Origin: Zeugodacus cucurbitae
Lineage: Eukaryota; Arthropoda; Insecta; Diptera; Tephritidae
NCBI RefSeq assembly: GCF_028554725.1
Contig: NC_071669.1
Span: 31,858,001-31,922,000 of the forward strand
Reading direction: 5' to 3'
DNA: 64,000 nt
This document shows positions 1-9,762 of the stretch, one piece after another. Position numbers and translations under genes: made by a program. Position 1 is the stretch's first letter; every line of letters begins with the position of its first letter. The notes beneath the pieces are model-generated. The model was given only the letters and a program-made list of their open reading frames with translations, searched no databases and was not told the DNA's origin.

Positions 1-470
1 AAACAACTTGCAAGAAAGTGAACTTTAATCTTAAATATGATAAAATGCAAAATAAATGATTTTGAATAAATGTTATTTATGTTTTTACTTGTCGATAAAC
101 AACTTGCAAGAAAGTGAGCTTTGATCTTAAATCTGATAAAATACAAATTAAATTATTATGAATAAATATTCTTTATGTTTTTATATGTCGATATTCAACT
201 TGCAAGAAAGTGAACTTTGATCTTAGATCTGATAGAATACAAAATAAATGATTATGAATATATGTTCTTTATGTTTCTATATGCCGATAAATAACTTGCA
301 AGAAAGTGAACTTTTATCTTAAATCTGATAAAAATACAAAATAAATGATTATGAATAAATATTATTTATGTTTTTATTTGCCGATTAACAACTTACATGA
401 AAGTGAACTTTGATCATAAATCTGATAAAATACAAAATAAATTATTATGAATAAATATTCTTTATGTTTT
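1..470 (+). repeat. Satellite lead-in segment related to 39.9-40.25 kb
   Basis: About five monomers without genes. The rare variant CAAATTAAATTATT at 144 recurs at 39931, and the following monomers up to about 440 match 39908-40227 at an offset of 39787 bp, including the unusual TATGCCGATAAATAAC link. After about 475 the match breaks and resumes about four monomers out of register (offset about 40173). This shows the left window edge belongs to the same satellite lineage as the 40-43 kb region. Confidence 0.75.
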
Positions 471-582
471 TATTTGTCGATATTCAACTTGCAAGAAAGT
501 GAACTTTGATCACAAATCTGATAAAAATACAAAATCAATGATTTTGAATAAATGTTATTTGTGTTTCTACTTGTCGATAAAC

Positions 583-679
583 AACTTGCAAGAAAGTGAA
601 CTTTGATCTTAAATCTGATAAAAATACAAAATCAATGATTATGAATAAATATTCTTTATGTTTTTATTTGTAGATATTC
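583..679 (+). repeat. Exemplar 97 bp satellite monomer
   Basis: The second common length class. The extra base lies in the GATAAAAATAC segment (five A instead of four). This variant usually also has AAAATCAATG in place of AAAATAAATG. The 96 and 97 bp forms are interspersed in fixed orders inside the higher-order repeats. Confidence 0.88.
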
Positions 680-1401
680 AACCTACATGAAAATGCAACT
701 TTGATCATAAATCTGATAAAAAACAAAATAAATTATTATGAATAAATATTCTTTATGTTTTTATTTGTCGATATTCAACTTTCAGGAAAGTGAACTTTGA
801 TCATAAATCTGAGAAAACTCAAAATAAATGATTAGCAATAAATGTTCTTTATGTTTCTATTCGTCGATAAACAACTTGCAAGAAGGTGAACTTTAATCTT
901 AAATCTGATAAAAATACAAAATCAATGATTATGAATAAATGTTATTTATGTTTCTATTTGTCGATAAACAATTTGCCAGAAAGTGAACTTTGACCTTAGT
1001 TCTGATAAAATACAAAATAAATGATTGTGAATAAATATTCTTTATGTTTTTATTTGTCGATATTCAACTTGCAAGAAAGTGAACTTTGATCTCAAATCTG
1101 ATAAAAATACAAAATCAGTGATTATGAATAAATGTTATTTATGTTTCTATTTGTCGATAAACAACTTGCCAGAAAGTGAACTTTGATCTTAGTTCTGATA
1201 AAATACAAAATAAATGATTGTGAATAAATATTCTTTATGTTTTTATTTGTCAATATTCAACTTACATGAAAATGAGCTTTGATCATAAATCTGATAAAAA
1301 GAAAATAAATTATTATGAATAAATATTCTTTATGTTTTTATTTGTCGATATTCAACTTGCAGGAAAGTGAACTTTGATCATAAATCTGAGAAAACTCAAA
1401 A

Positions 1402-1410
1402 ATGAATTAT
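1402..1410 (+). other. 9 bp insertion inside a monomer, private marker of block A
   Basis: The usual ACTCAAAATAAATGATTATC reads with nine extra bases (ATGAATTAT) after ACTCAAAA. The same insertion is found 2848 bp downstream at 4250-4258 and not in the other GAGAAAACTC monomers I read, so it marks the 471-3083 / 3319-5931 duplication. Confidence 0.75.
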
Positions 1411-1650
1411 TAAATGATTATCAATAAATGTTCTTTATGTTTCTATTTGTCGATAAACAACTTGCAAGAAAGTGAGCTTTAATCTTAGATATGATAGAAT
1501 ACAAAATAAATGATAATGAATAAATATTCTTTATGCTTTTATTTGTCGATATTCAACTTGTAAGAAAGTGAACTTTAATCTTAAATATGATAAAATACAA
1601 AATAAATGATTTTGAATAAATGTTGTTTATGTTTTTATTTGTCGATAAAC

Positions 1651-1746
1651 AACTTGCAAGAAAGTGAGCTTTGATCTTAAATCTGATAAAATACAAAATA
1701 AATTATTATGAATAAATATTCTTTATGTTTTTATTTGTCGATATTC
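1651..1746 (+). repeat. Exemplar 96 bp satellite monomer
   Basis: A single unit measured from one AACTTGCAAG to the next. It is 96 bp with 20 G+C by count on a close relative, about 79% A+T. It ends in TCGATATTC. Because 96 is divisible by three, runs of exact 96-mers keep one reading frame open on the minus strand, which accounts for the few short ORFs in the array. Confidence 0.9.
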
Positions 1747-3083
1747 AACTTGCAAGAATGTGAACTTTGATCATAAATCTGATAAAAAACAAAATAAATT
1801 ATTATGAATAAATATTCTTTATGTTTTTATTTGTCGATATTCAACTTTCAGGAAAGTGAACTTTGATCATAAATCTGAGAAAACTCAAAATAAATGATTA
1901 GCAATAAATGTTCTTTATGTTTCTATTTGTCGATAAACAACTTGCAAGAAGGTGAACTTTAATCTTAAATCTGATAAAAATACAAAATCAATGATTATGA
2001 ATAAATGTTATTTATGTTTCTATTTGTCGATAAACAATTTGCCAGAAAGTGAACTTTGACCTTAGTTCTGATAAAATACAAAATAAATGATTGTGAATAA
2101 ATATTCTTTATGTTTTTATTTGTCGATATTCAACTTGCAAGAAAGTGAACTTTGATCTCAAATCTGATAAAAATACAAAATCAGTGATTATGAATAAATG
2201 TTATTTATGTTTCTATTTGTCGATAAACACCTTGCAAGAAAGAGACCTTTGATCTTAAATCTGATAAAAATACAAAATCAATGATTATGAATAAATGTTA
2301 TTTATGTTTCTATTTGTCGATAAACACCTTGCAAGAAAGTGAACTTTGATCTTAGTTCTGATAAAATACAAAATAAATGATTATGAATAAATATTCTTTA
2401 TATTTTTATTTGTCGATATTCAACTTACATGAAAAAGAACTTTGATCATAAATCTGATAAAAAACAAAATAAATTATTATGAATAAATATCCTTTATGCT
2501 TTTATTTGTCGATATTCAACTTGCAAGAAAGTGAACTTTAATCTTAAATATGATAAAATACAAAATAAATGATTTTGAAAAGATGTTATTTATGTTTTTA
2601 TTTGTCGATAAACAACTTGCAAGAAAGTGAGCTTTGATCCTAAATCTGATAAAAATACAAAATCAATGATTATGAATAAATGTTATTTATGTTTCTATTT
2701 GTCGATAAACACCTTGCAAGAAAGAGACCTTTGATCTTAAATCTGATAAAAATACAAAATCAATGATTATGAATAAATGTTATTTATGTTTCTATTTGTC
2801 GATAAACACCTTGCAAGAAAGTGAACTTTGATCTTAGTTCTGATAAAATACAAAATAAATGATTATGAATAAATATTCTTTATGTTTTTATTTGTCGATA
2901 TTCAACTTACATGAAAATGAACTTTGATCATAAATCTGATAAAAAACAAAATAAATTATTATGAATAAATATTCTTTATGTTTTTATTTGACGATATTCA
3001 ACTTACATTAAAGTGAACTTTGATCATAAATCTGATAAAAATACAAAATAAATTATTATGAATAAATATTCTTTATGTTTTTA

Positions 3084-3111
3084 ACGGGTGATTTTTTTGA
3101 GGTTAGGATTT
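3084..3111 (+). repeat. Left terminal inverted repeat, copy 1
   Basis: Starts ACGGGTGATTTTTTT directly after the TA at 3082-3083. The 12 bp core GGGTGATTTTTT pairs with AAAAAATCACCC at the right end. Confidence 0.85.
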
Positions 3112-3196
3112 TCATGCATTAGTATTTGACAGATCACGTGGGATTTCAGACATGGTGTCAAAGAGAAAGATGCTCAGTATGCTTTGACATTTCATC

Positions 3197-3454
3197 ATGA
3201 ATAGACTTACTAACGAGCAACGCTTGCAAATCATTGAATTTTATTACCAAAATCAGTGTTCGGTTCGAAATGTGTTTCGCGCTTTAAAAAGTTATCAAGC
3301 TCTTAAAAAATCACCCTTTATATGTCGATATTCAACTTGCAAGAAAGTGAACTTTGATCACAAATCTGATAAAAATACAAAATCAATGATTTTGAATAAA
3401 TGTTATTTGTGTTTCTACTTGTCGATAAACAACTTGCAAGAAAGTGAACTTTGA
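3197..3454 (+). pseudogene. Truncated transposase reading into satellite
   Basis: The frame opens at the same ATG as the full transposases and matches their first 30 residues (start MNRLTNEQRL, to about base 3286). The deletion then joins it out of context to the right terminal repeat, and the frame runs on through the TA and into satellite DNA, ending at residue 85. Only the first half of the N-terminal helix-turn-helix remains; the catalytic domain is absent. The last 55 residues are translated terminal repeat and satellite and carry no recognised domain. It cannot act as a transposase. A short DNA-binding fragment is conceivable but there is no evidence for one. Confidence 0.9.
3291..3318 (+). 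repeat. Right terminal inverted repeat, copy 1
   Basis: Ends AAAAAATCACCCTT followed by TA at 3319-3320. It is preceded by five A, not three (copies 2 and 3) or six (copy 4). Confidence 0.85.
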
Positions 3455-5931
3455 TCTTAAATCTGATAAAAATACAAAATCAATGATTATGAATAAATAT
3501 TCTTTATGTTTTTATTTGTAGATATTCAACCTACATGAAAATGCAACTTTGATCATAAATCTGATAAAAAACAAAATAAATTATTATGAATAAATATTCT
3601 TTATGTTTTTATTTGTCGATATTCAACTTTCAGGAAAGTGAACTTTGATCATAAATCTGAGAAAACTCAAAATAAATGATTAGCAATAAATGTTCTTTAT
3701 GTTTCTATTCGTCGATAAACAACTTGCAAGAAGGTGAACTTTAATCTTAAATCTGATAAAAATACAAAATCAATGATTATGAATAAATGTTATTTATGTT
3801 TCTATTTGTCGATAAACAATTTGCCAGAAAGTGAACTTTGACCTTAGTTCTGATAAAATACAAAATAAATGATTGTGAATAAATATTCTTTATGTTTTTA
3901 TTTGTCGATATTCAACTTGCAAGAAAGTGAACTTTGATCTCAAATCTGATAAAAATACAAAATCAGTGATTATGAATAAATGTTATTTATGTTTCTATTT
4001 GTCGATAAACAACTTGCCAGAAAGTGAACTTTGATCTTAGTTCTGATAAAATACAAAATAAATGATTGTGAATAAATATTCTTTATGTTTTTATTTGTCA
4101 ATATTCAACTTACATGAAAATGAGCTTTGATCATAAATCTGATAAAAAGAAAATAAATTATTATGAATAAATATTCTTTATGTTTTTATTTGTCGATATT
4201 CAACTTGCAGGAAAGTGAACTTTGATCATAAATCTGAGAAAACTCAAAAATGAATTATTAAATGATTATCAATAAATGTTCTTTATGTTTCTATTTGTCG
4301 ATAAACAACTTGCAAGAAAGTGAGCTTTAATCTTAGATATGATAGAATACAAAATAAATGATAATGAATAAATATTCTTTATGCTTTTATTTGTCGATAT
4401 TCAACTTGTAAGAAAGTGAACTTTAATCTTAAATATGATAAAATACAAAATAAATGATTTTGAATAAATGTTGTTTATGTTTTTATTTGTCGATAAACAA
4501 CTTGCAAGAAAGTGAGCTTTGATCTTAAATCTGATAAAATACAAAATAAATTATTATGAATAAATATTCTTTATGTTTTTATTTGTCGATATTCAACTTG
4601 CAAGAATGTGAACTTTGATCATAAATCTGATAAAAAACAAAATAAATTATTATGAATAAATATTCTTTATGTTTTTATTTGTCGATATTCAACTTTCAGG
4701 AAAGTGAACTTTGATCATAAATCTGAGAAAACTCAAAATAAATGATTAGCAATAAATGTTCTTTATGTTTCTATTTGTCGATAAACAACTTGCAAGAAGG
4801 TGAACTTTAATCTTAAATCTGATAAAAATACAAAATCAATGATTATGAATAAATGTTATTTATGTTTCTATTTGTCGATAAACAATTTGCCAGAAAGTGA
4901 ACTTTGACCTTAGTTCTGATAAAATACAAAATAAATGATTGTGAATAAATATTCTTTATGTTTTTATTTGTCGATATTCAACTTGCAAGAAAGTGAACTT
5001 TGATCTCAAATCTGATAAAAATACAAAATCAGTGATTATGAATAAATGTTATTTATGTTTCTATTTGTCGATAAACACCTTGCAAGAAAGAGACCTTTGA
5101 TCTTAAATCTGATAAAAATACAAAATCAATGATTATGAATAAATGTTATTTATGTTTCTATTTGTCGATAAACACCTTGCAAGAAAGTGAACTTTGATCT
5201 TAGTTCTGATAAAATACAAAATAAATGATTATGAATAAATATTCTTTATATTTTTATTTGTCGATATTCAACTTACATGAAAAAGAACTTTGATCATAAA
5301 TCTGATAAAAAACAAAATAAATTATTATGAATAAATATCCTTTATGCTTTTATTTGTCGATATTCAACTTGCAAGAAAGTGAACTTTAATCTTAAATATG
5401 ATAAAATACAAAATAAATGATTTTGAAAAGATGTTATTTATGTTTTTATTTGTCGATAAACAACTTGCAAGAAAGTGAGCTTTGATCCTAAATCTGATAA
5501 AAATACAAAATCAATGATTATGAATAAATGTTATTTATGTTCCTATTTGTCGATAAACACCTTGCAAGAAAGAGACCTTTGATCTTAAATCTGATAAAAA
5601 TACAAAATCAATGATTATGAATAAATGTTATTTATGTTTCTATTTGTCGATAAACACCTTGCAAGAAAGTGAACTTTGATCTTAGTTCTGATAAAATACA
5701 AAATAAATGATTATGAATAAATATTCTTTATGTTTTTATTTGTCGATATTCAACTTACATGAAAATGAACTTTGATCATAAATCTGATAAAAAACAAAAT
5801 AAATTATTATGAATAAATATTCTTTATGTTTTTATTTGACGATATTCAACTTACATTAAAGTGAACTTTGATCATAAATCTGATAAAAATACAAAATAAA
5901 TTATTATGAATAAATATTCTTTATGTTTTTA
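3319..5931 (+). repeat. 2613 bp satellite block A', second copy
   Basis: Near-exact repeat of 471-3083; the one substitution I noticed is C at 5542 against T at 2694. No gene. It links the deleted transposon on its left with the first full copy on its right, and its right edge (the 70 or so bases before 5932) is identical to the left flanks of the other three transposons. Confidence 0.88.
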
Positions 5932-5959
5932 ACGGGTGATTTTTTTGAGGTTAGGATTT
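5932..5959 (+). repeat. Left terminal inverted repeat, copy 2
   Basis: Begins ACGGGTGATTTTTTTGAGG. Against the reverse complement of the right end (AAGGGTGATTTTTTAAGAG) it shares GGGTGATTTTTT exactly, then only a loose GAG/TT match, so the ends are imperfect inverted repeats. The terminal dinucleotides differ (AC against AA). Confidence 0.88.
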
Positions 5960-6044
5960 TCATGCATTAGTATTTGACAGATCACGTGGGATTTCAGACA
6001 TGGTGTCAAAGAGAAAGATGCTCAGTATGCTTTGACATTTCATC
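5960..6044 (+). promoter_or_regulatory. Transposase leader with hairpin arms and upstream ATG
   Basis: The stretch between the left terminal repeat and the start codon should hold the promoter and 5' leader. It contains a CACGTG palindrome (5983-5988) and an 8 bp inverted repeat, TGTCAAAG at 6004-6011 against CTTTGACA at 6030-6037, with an 18-base loop that could fold in DNA or RNA. No clear TATA box was seen. The sequence recurs in copies 1, 3 and 4. A transposase-binding or translational role is only a suggestion. Confidence 0.5.
6000..6035 (+). other. In-frame upstream ORF (11 codons) ahead of the transposase, copy 2
   Basis: An ATG at 6000 opens an 11-residue frame, MVSKRKMLSML, closed by TGA at 6033-6035. 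It is in the same frame as the transposase, whose ATG follows at 6045 after three codons. The TGA lies in the right arm of the leader hairpin. It could dampen translation of the transposase, or be a former N-terminal extension lost to a nonsense change. No other evidence of expression. Confidence 0.45.
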
Positions 6045-7130
6045 ATGAATAGACTTACTAACGAGCAACGCTTGCAAATCATTGAATTTTATTACCAAAA
6101 TCAGTGTTCGGTTCGAAATGTGTTTCGCGCTTTACGTCCGATTTATGGTCTACATAATCGACCAAGTGAGCAAACAATTAATGCGATTGTGACCAAGTTT
6201 CGCACTCAGTTTACTTTATTGGACATTAAACCAACCACACGAATGCGTACAGTGCGTACAGAAGAGAATATTGCGTCTGTTTCTGAGAGTGTGGCTGAAG
6301 ACCGTGAAATGTCGATTCGTCGCCGTTCGCAGCAATTGGGTTTGTGTTATTCGACCACATGGAAGATTTTACGCAAAGATCTTGGTGTAAAACCGTATAA
6401 AATACAGCTCGTGCAAGAACTGAAGCCGAACGATCTGCCACAACGTCGAATTTTCAGTGAATGGGCCCTAGAAAAGTTGGCAGAAAATCCGCTTTTTTAT
6501 CGACAAATTTTGTTCAGCGATGAGGCTCATTTCTGGTTGAATGGCTACGTAAATAAGCAAAATTGCCGCATTTGGGGTGAAGAGCAACCAGAAGCCGTTC
6601 AAGAACTGCCCATGCATCCCGAAAAATGCACTGTTTGGTGTGGTTTGTACGCTGGTGGAATCATTGGACCGTATTTTTTCAAAGATGCTGTTGGACGCAA
6701 CGTTACGGTGAATGGCGATCGCTATCGTTCGATGCTAACAAACTTTTTGTTGCCAAAAATGGAAGAACTGAACTTGGTTGACATGTGGTTTCAACAAGAT
6801 GGCGCTACATGCCACACAGCTCGCAATTCTATGGCCATTTTGAGGGAAAACTTCGGAGAACAATTCATCTCAAGAAATGGACCCGTAAGTTGGCCACCAA
6901 GATCATGCGATTTAACGCCTTTAGACTATTTTTTGTGGGGCTACGTCAAGTCTAAAGTCTACAGAAATAAGCCAGCAACTATTCCAGCTTTGGAAGACAA
7001 CATTTCCGAAGAAATTCGGGCTATTCCGGCCGAAATGCTCGAAAAAGTTGCCCAAAATTGGACTTTCCGAATGGACCACCTAAGACGCAGCCGCGGTCAA
7101 CATTTAAATGAAATTATCTTCAAAAAGTAA
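6045..7130 (+). CDS. Mariner-family transposase, DD41D (rosa-like), 361 aa
   Basis: Cuts and pastes the transposon by binding the terminal inverted repeats in the nucleus and integrating at TA. Residues about 5-55 form an N-terminal helix-turn-helix like DUF4817, and about 85-120 a second one (SIRRRSQQLGL to KILRKDLGV). The RNase H-like catalytic core spans about 150-310. Its acidic triad is D159 (ILFSDEAHFW), D252 (WFQQDGATCHTA) and D294 (CDLTPLDYFLWG). D159-D252 has 92 intervening residues, the Mos1 spacing; D252-D294 has 41, giving the DD41D signature of the rosa group and not the DD34D of classic mariners. The length is normal for the family, with no frameshift or stop. This copy has N at residue 261 where the other two have D. 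I chose this ATG because the in-frame one upstream is closed by TGA. The gene lies alone inside the transposon. Confidence 0.95.
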   Translation: MNRLTNEQRLQIIEFYYQNQCSVRNVFRALRPIYGLHNRPSEQTINAIVTKFRTQFTLLDIKPTTRMRTVRTEENIASVSESVAEDREMSIRRRSQQLGLCYSTTWKILRKDLGVKPYKIQLVQELKPNDLPQRRIFSEWALEKLAENPLFYRQILFSDEAHFWLNGYVNKQNCRIWGEEQPEAVQELPMHPEKCTVWCGLYAGGIIGPYFFKDAVGRNVTVNGDRYRSMLTNFLLPKMEELNLVDMWFQQDGATCHTARNSMAILRENFGEQFISRNGPVSWPPRSCDLTPLDYFLWGYVKSKVYRNKPATIPALEDNISEEIRAIPAEMLEKVAQNWTFRMDHLRRSRGQHLNEIIFKK

Positions 7131-7156
7131 ATGTCATGAACCAATCTAACGTTTCA

Positions 7157-7162
7157 AATAAA
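7157..7162 (+). terminator. Transposase poly(A) signal, copy 2
   Basis: AATAAA 27 bases after the stop codon and before the right terminal repeat, a normal position for a compact mariner transcript. Confidence 0.6.
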
Positions 7163-7209
7163 GAACCGATGAGATTTTGCAAATTTTATGCGTTTTTTTT
7201 TTTTTTAAA

Positions 7210-7237
7210 GTTATCAAGCTCTTAAAAAATCACCCTT
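7210..7237 (+). repeat. Right terminal inverted repeat, copy 2
   Basis: Ends AAAAAATCACCCTT and is followed by TA at 7238-7239 and then TATGTCGATATTC satellite. Preceded by a T14-A3 run. Confidence 0.88.
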
Positions 7238-9649
7238 TATATGTCGATATTCAACTTGCAAGAAAGTGAACTTTGATCTTAAATCTGATAAAAATACAAA
7301 ATCAATGATTTTGAATAAATGTTATTTGTGTTTCTACTTGTCGATAAACAACTTGCAAGAAAGTGAACTTTGATCTTAAATCTGATAAAAATACAAAATC
7401 AATGATTATGAATAAATGTTATTTATGTTTCTATTTGTCGATAAACAATTTGCCAGAAAGTGAACTTTGACCTTAGTTCTGATAAAATACAAAATAAATG
7501 ATTGTGAATAAATATTCTTTATGTTTTTATTTGTCGATATTCAACTTGCAAGAAAGTGAACTTTGATCTCAAATCTGATAAAAATACAAAATCAGTGATT
7601 ATGAATAAATGTTATTTATGTTTCTATTTGTCGATAAACAACTTGCCAGAAAGTGAACTTTAATCTTAAATCTGATAAAAATACAAAATCAATGATTATG
7701 AATAAATGTTATTTATGTTTCTATTTGTCGATAAACAATTTGCCAGAAAGTGAACTTTGACCTTAGTTCTGATAAAATACAAAATAAATGATTGTGAATA
7801 AATATTCTTTATGTTTTTATTTGTCGATATTCAACTTGCAAGAAAGTGAACTTTGATCTCAAATCTGATAAAAATACAAAATCAGTGATTATGAATAAAT
7901 GTTATTTATGTTTCTATTTGTCGATAAACAACTTGCCAGAAAGTGAACTTTGATCTTAGTTCTGATAAAATACAAAATAAATGATTGTGAATAAATATTC
8001 TTTATGTTTTTATTTGTCAATATTCAACTTACATGAAAATGCGCTTTGATCATAAATCTGATAAAAACAAAATAAATTATTATGAATAAATATTCTTTAT
8101 GTTTTTATTTGTCGATATTCAACTTGCAGGAAAGTGAACTTTGATCATAAATCTGAGAAAACTCAAAATAAATGATTATCAATAAATGTTCTTTATGTTT
8201 CTATTTGTCGATAAACAACTTGCAAGAAAGTGAGCTTTAATCTTAGATATGATAGAATACAAAATAAATGATAATGAATAAATATTCTTTATGCTTTTAT
8301 TTGTCGATATTCAACTTGTAAGAAAGTGAACTTTAATCTTAAATATGATAAAATACAAAATAAATGATTTTGAATAAATATTGTTTATGTTTTTATTTGT
8401 CGATAAACAACTTGCAAGAAAGTGAGCTTTGATCTTAAATCTGATAAAATACAAAATAAATTATTATGAATAAATATTCTTTATGTTTTTATTTGTCGAT
8501 ATTCAACTTGCAAGAATGTGAACTTTGATCATAAATCTGATAAAAAACAAAATAAATTATTATGAATAAATATTCTTTATGTTTTTATTTGTCGATATTC
8601 AACTTTCAGGAAAGTGAACTTTGATCATAAATCTGAGAAAACTCAAAATAAATGATTAGCAATAAATGTTCTTTATGTTTCTATTTGTCGATAAACAACT
8701 TGCAAGAAGGTGAACTTTAATCTTAAATCTGATAAAAATACAAAATCAATGATTATGAATAAATGTTATTTATGTTTCTATTTGTCGATAAACAATTTGC
8801 CAGAAAGTGAACTTTGACCTTAGTTCTGATAAAATACAAAATAAATGATTGTGAATAAATATTCTTTATGTTTTTATTTGTCGATATTCAACTTGCAAGA
8901 AAGTGAACTTTGATCTCAAATCTGATAAAAATACAAAATCAGTGATTATGAATAAATGTTATTTATGTTTCTATTTGTCGATAAACACCTTGCAAGAAAG
9001 AGACCTTTGATCTTAAATCTGATAAAAATACAAAATCAATGATTATGAATAAATGTTATTTATGTTTCTATTTGTCGATAAACACCTTGCAAGAAAGTGA
9101 ACTTTGATCTTAGTTCTGATAAAATACAAAATAAATGATTATGAAAAGATGTTATTTATGTTTTTATTTGTCGATAAACAACTTGCAAGAAAGTGAGCTT
9201 TGATCTTAAATCTGATAAAAATACAAAATCAATGATTATGAATAAATGTTATTTATGTTTCTATTTGTCGATAAACACCTTGCAAGAAAGAGACCTTTGA
9301 TCTTAAATCTGATAAAAATACAAAATCAATGATTATGAATAAATGTTATTTATGTTTCTATTTGTCGATAAACACCTTGCAAGAAAGTGAACTTTGATCT
9401 TAGTTCTGATAAAATACAAAATAAATGATTATGAATAAATATTCTTTATGTTTTTATTTGTCGATATTCAACTTACATGAAAATGAACTTTGATCATAAA
9501 TCTGATAAAAAACAAAATAAATTATTATGAATAAATATTCTTTATGTTTTTATTTGACGATATTCAACTTACATTAAAGTGAACTTTGATCATAAATCTG
9601 ATAAAAATACAAAATAAATTATTATGAATAAATATTCTTTATGTTTTTA
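7238..9649 (+). repeat. 2412 bp satellite block B (25 monomers)
   Basis: No gene. Satellite between transposon copies 2 and 3. It shares its last part with block A' but is about two monomers shorter and internally rearranged: the GATAAACAATTTGCCAG set appears twice near the start. It is repeated at 10956-13367 with an offset of exactly 3718 bp; I noticed two substitutions (8331 C/T and 8450 T/C) between the copies. Confidence 0.88.
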
Positions 9650-9677
9650 ACGGGTGATTTTTTTGAGGTTAGGATTT
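9650..9677 (+). repeat. Left terminal inverted repeat, copy 3
   Basis: ACGGGTGATTTTTTTGAGG start, identical to copy 2. Confidence 0.87.
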
Positions 9678-9717
9678 TCATGCATTAGTATTTGACAGAT
9701 CACGTGGGATTTCAGAC

Positions 9718-9753
9718 ATGGTGTCAAAGAGAAAGATGCTCAGTATGCTTTGA
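9718..9753 (+). other. In-frame upstream ORF, copy 3
   Basis: Same 11 codons and TGA as at 6000-6035, in frame with the transposase start at 9763. Preserved unchanged. Confidence 0.45.
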
Positions 9754-9762
9754 CATTTCATC

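Larger units (their letters stand above)
471..3083 (+). repeat. 2613 bp satellite block A (27 monomers)
   Basis: No gene. This block lies directly left of the deleted transposon copy and is repeated almost base for base at 3319-5931 (offset 2848 bp, which is 2613 bp of satellite plus 235 bp of transposon). Shared private markers include GATCACAAATC at the start, CAACCTACATG at 681 and 3529, and a 9 bp insertion ATGAATTAT at 1402 and 4250. The first bases differ: TATTTG here, TATATG after the transposon. Confidence 0.88.
3084..3318 (+). mobile_element. Internally deleted rosa-like mariner, copy 1 (235 bp)
   Basis: A non-autonomous remnant of the same transposon found in full at 5932. It keeps the left terminal repeat, the leader, the first 30 codons of the transposase, and the last 33 bp with the right terminal repeat. 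It is bounded by TA (3082-3083 and 3319-3320). Compared with the 1306 bp form, a net 1071 bp is missing. The breakpoint is at about 3286, where GCGCTTTA of the gene joins the A-run just before the right terminal repeat. It could pass for a small MITE, but its satellite flanks on both sides equal those of the full copy at 5932, so it most likely deleted in place. Confidence 0.9.
5932..7237 (+). mobile_element. Full-length rosa-like (DD41D) mariner transposon, copy 2
   Basis: A 1306 bp class II DNA transposon bounded by TA (5930-5931 and 7238-7239), the usual target duplication of Tc1/mariner elements. It has imperfect inverted ends of about 28 bp with a perfect 12 bp core, a 113 bp leader, one intronless transposase gene of 361 codons, an AATAAA 27 bp after the stop codon, and a T14-A3 run before the right end. 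It is richer in G+C than the surrounding satellite. Inserted in the satellite in the same orientation as the other three copies, it forms the start of a 3718 bp composite repeat. Confidence 0.95.

Noticed and set aside
3084..3318. Separate MITE family
   Set aside because: Its left 203 bp and right 33 bp are the same as the full transposon and its flanks are those of the full copies, so it is a deletion derivative of the same element.
5983..5988. CACGTG in the transposon leader as a functional E-box
   Set aside because: A six-base palindrome is easily found by chance and nothing else supports factor binding; it is mentioned only in the leader annotation.
6226..6441. 71-codon minus-strand frame inside the transposase gene (also at 9944-10159 and 13662-13877)
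   Set aside because: It lies antisense within the transposase and repeats only because the gene is repeated; no domain or start context supports it.
6045..7130. Bacterial IS630 family element
   Set aside because: IS630 and mariner transposases are related, but there is no ribosome binding site, an AATAAA follows the gene, the DD41D spacing fits the eukaryotic rosa group, and the setting is a large AT-rich satellite.
6045..7130. Host-domesticated fusion gene of SETMAR type
   Set aside because: The gene stands alone between intact terminal inverted repeats, with no SET or other host domain upstream and no introns visible.
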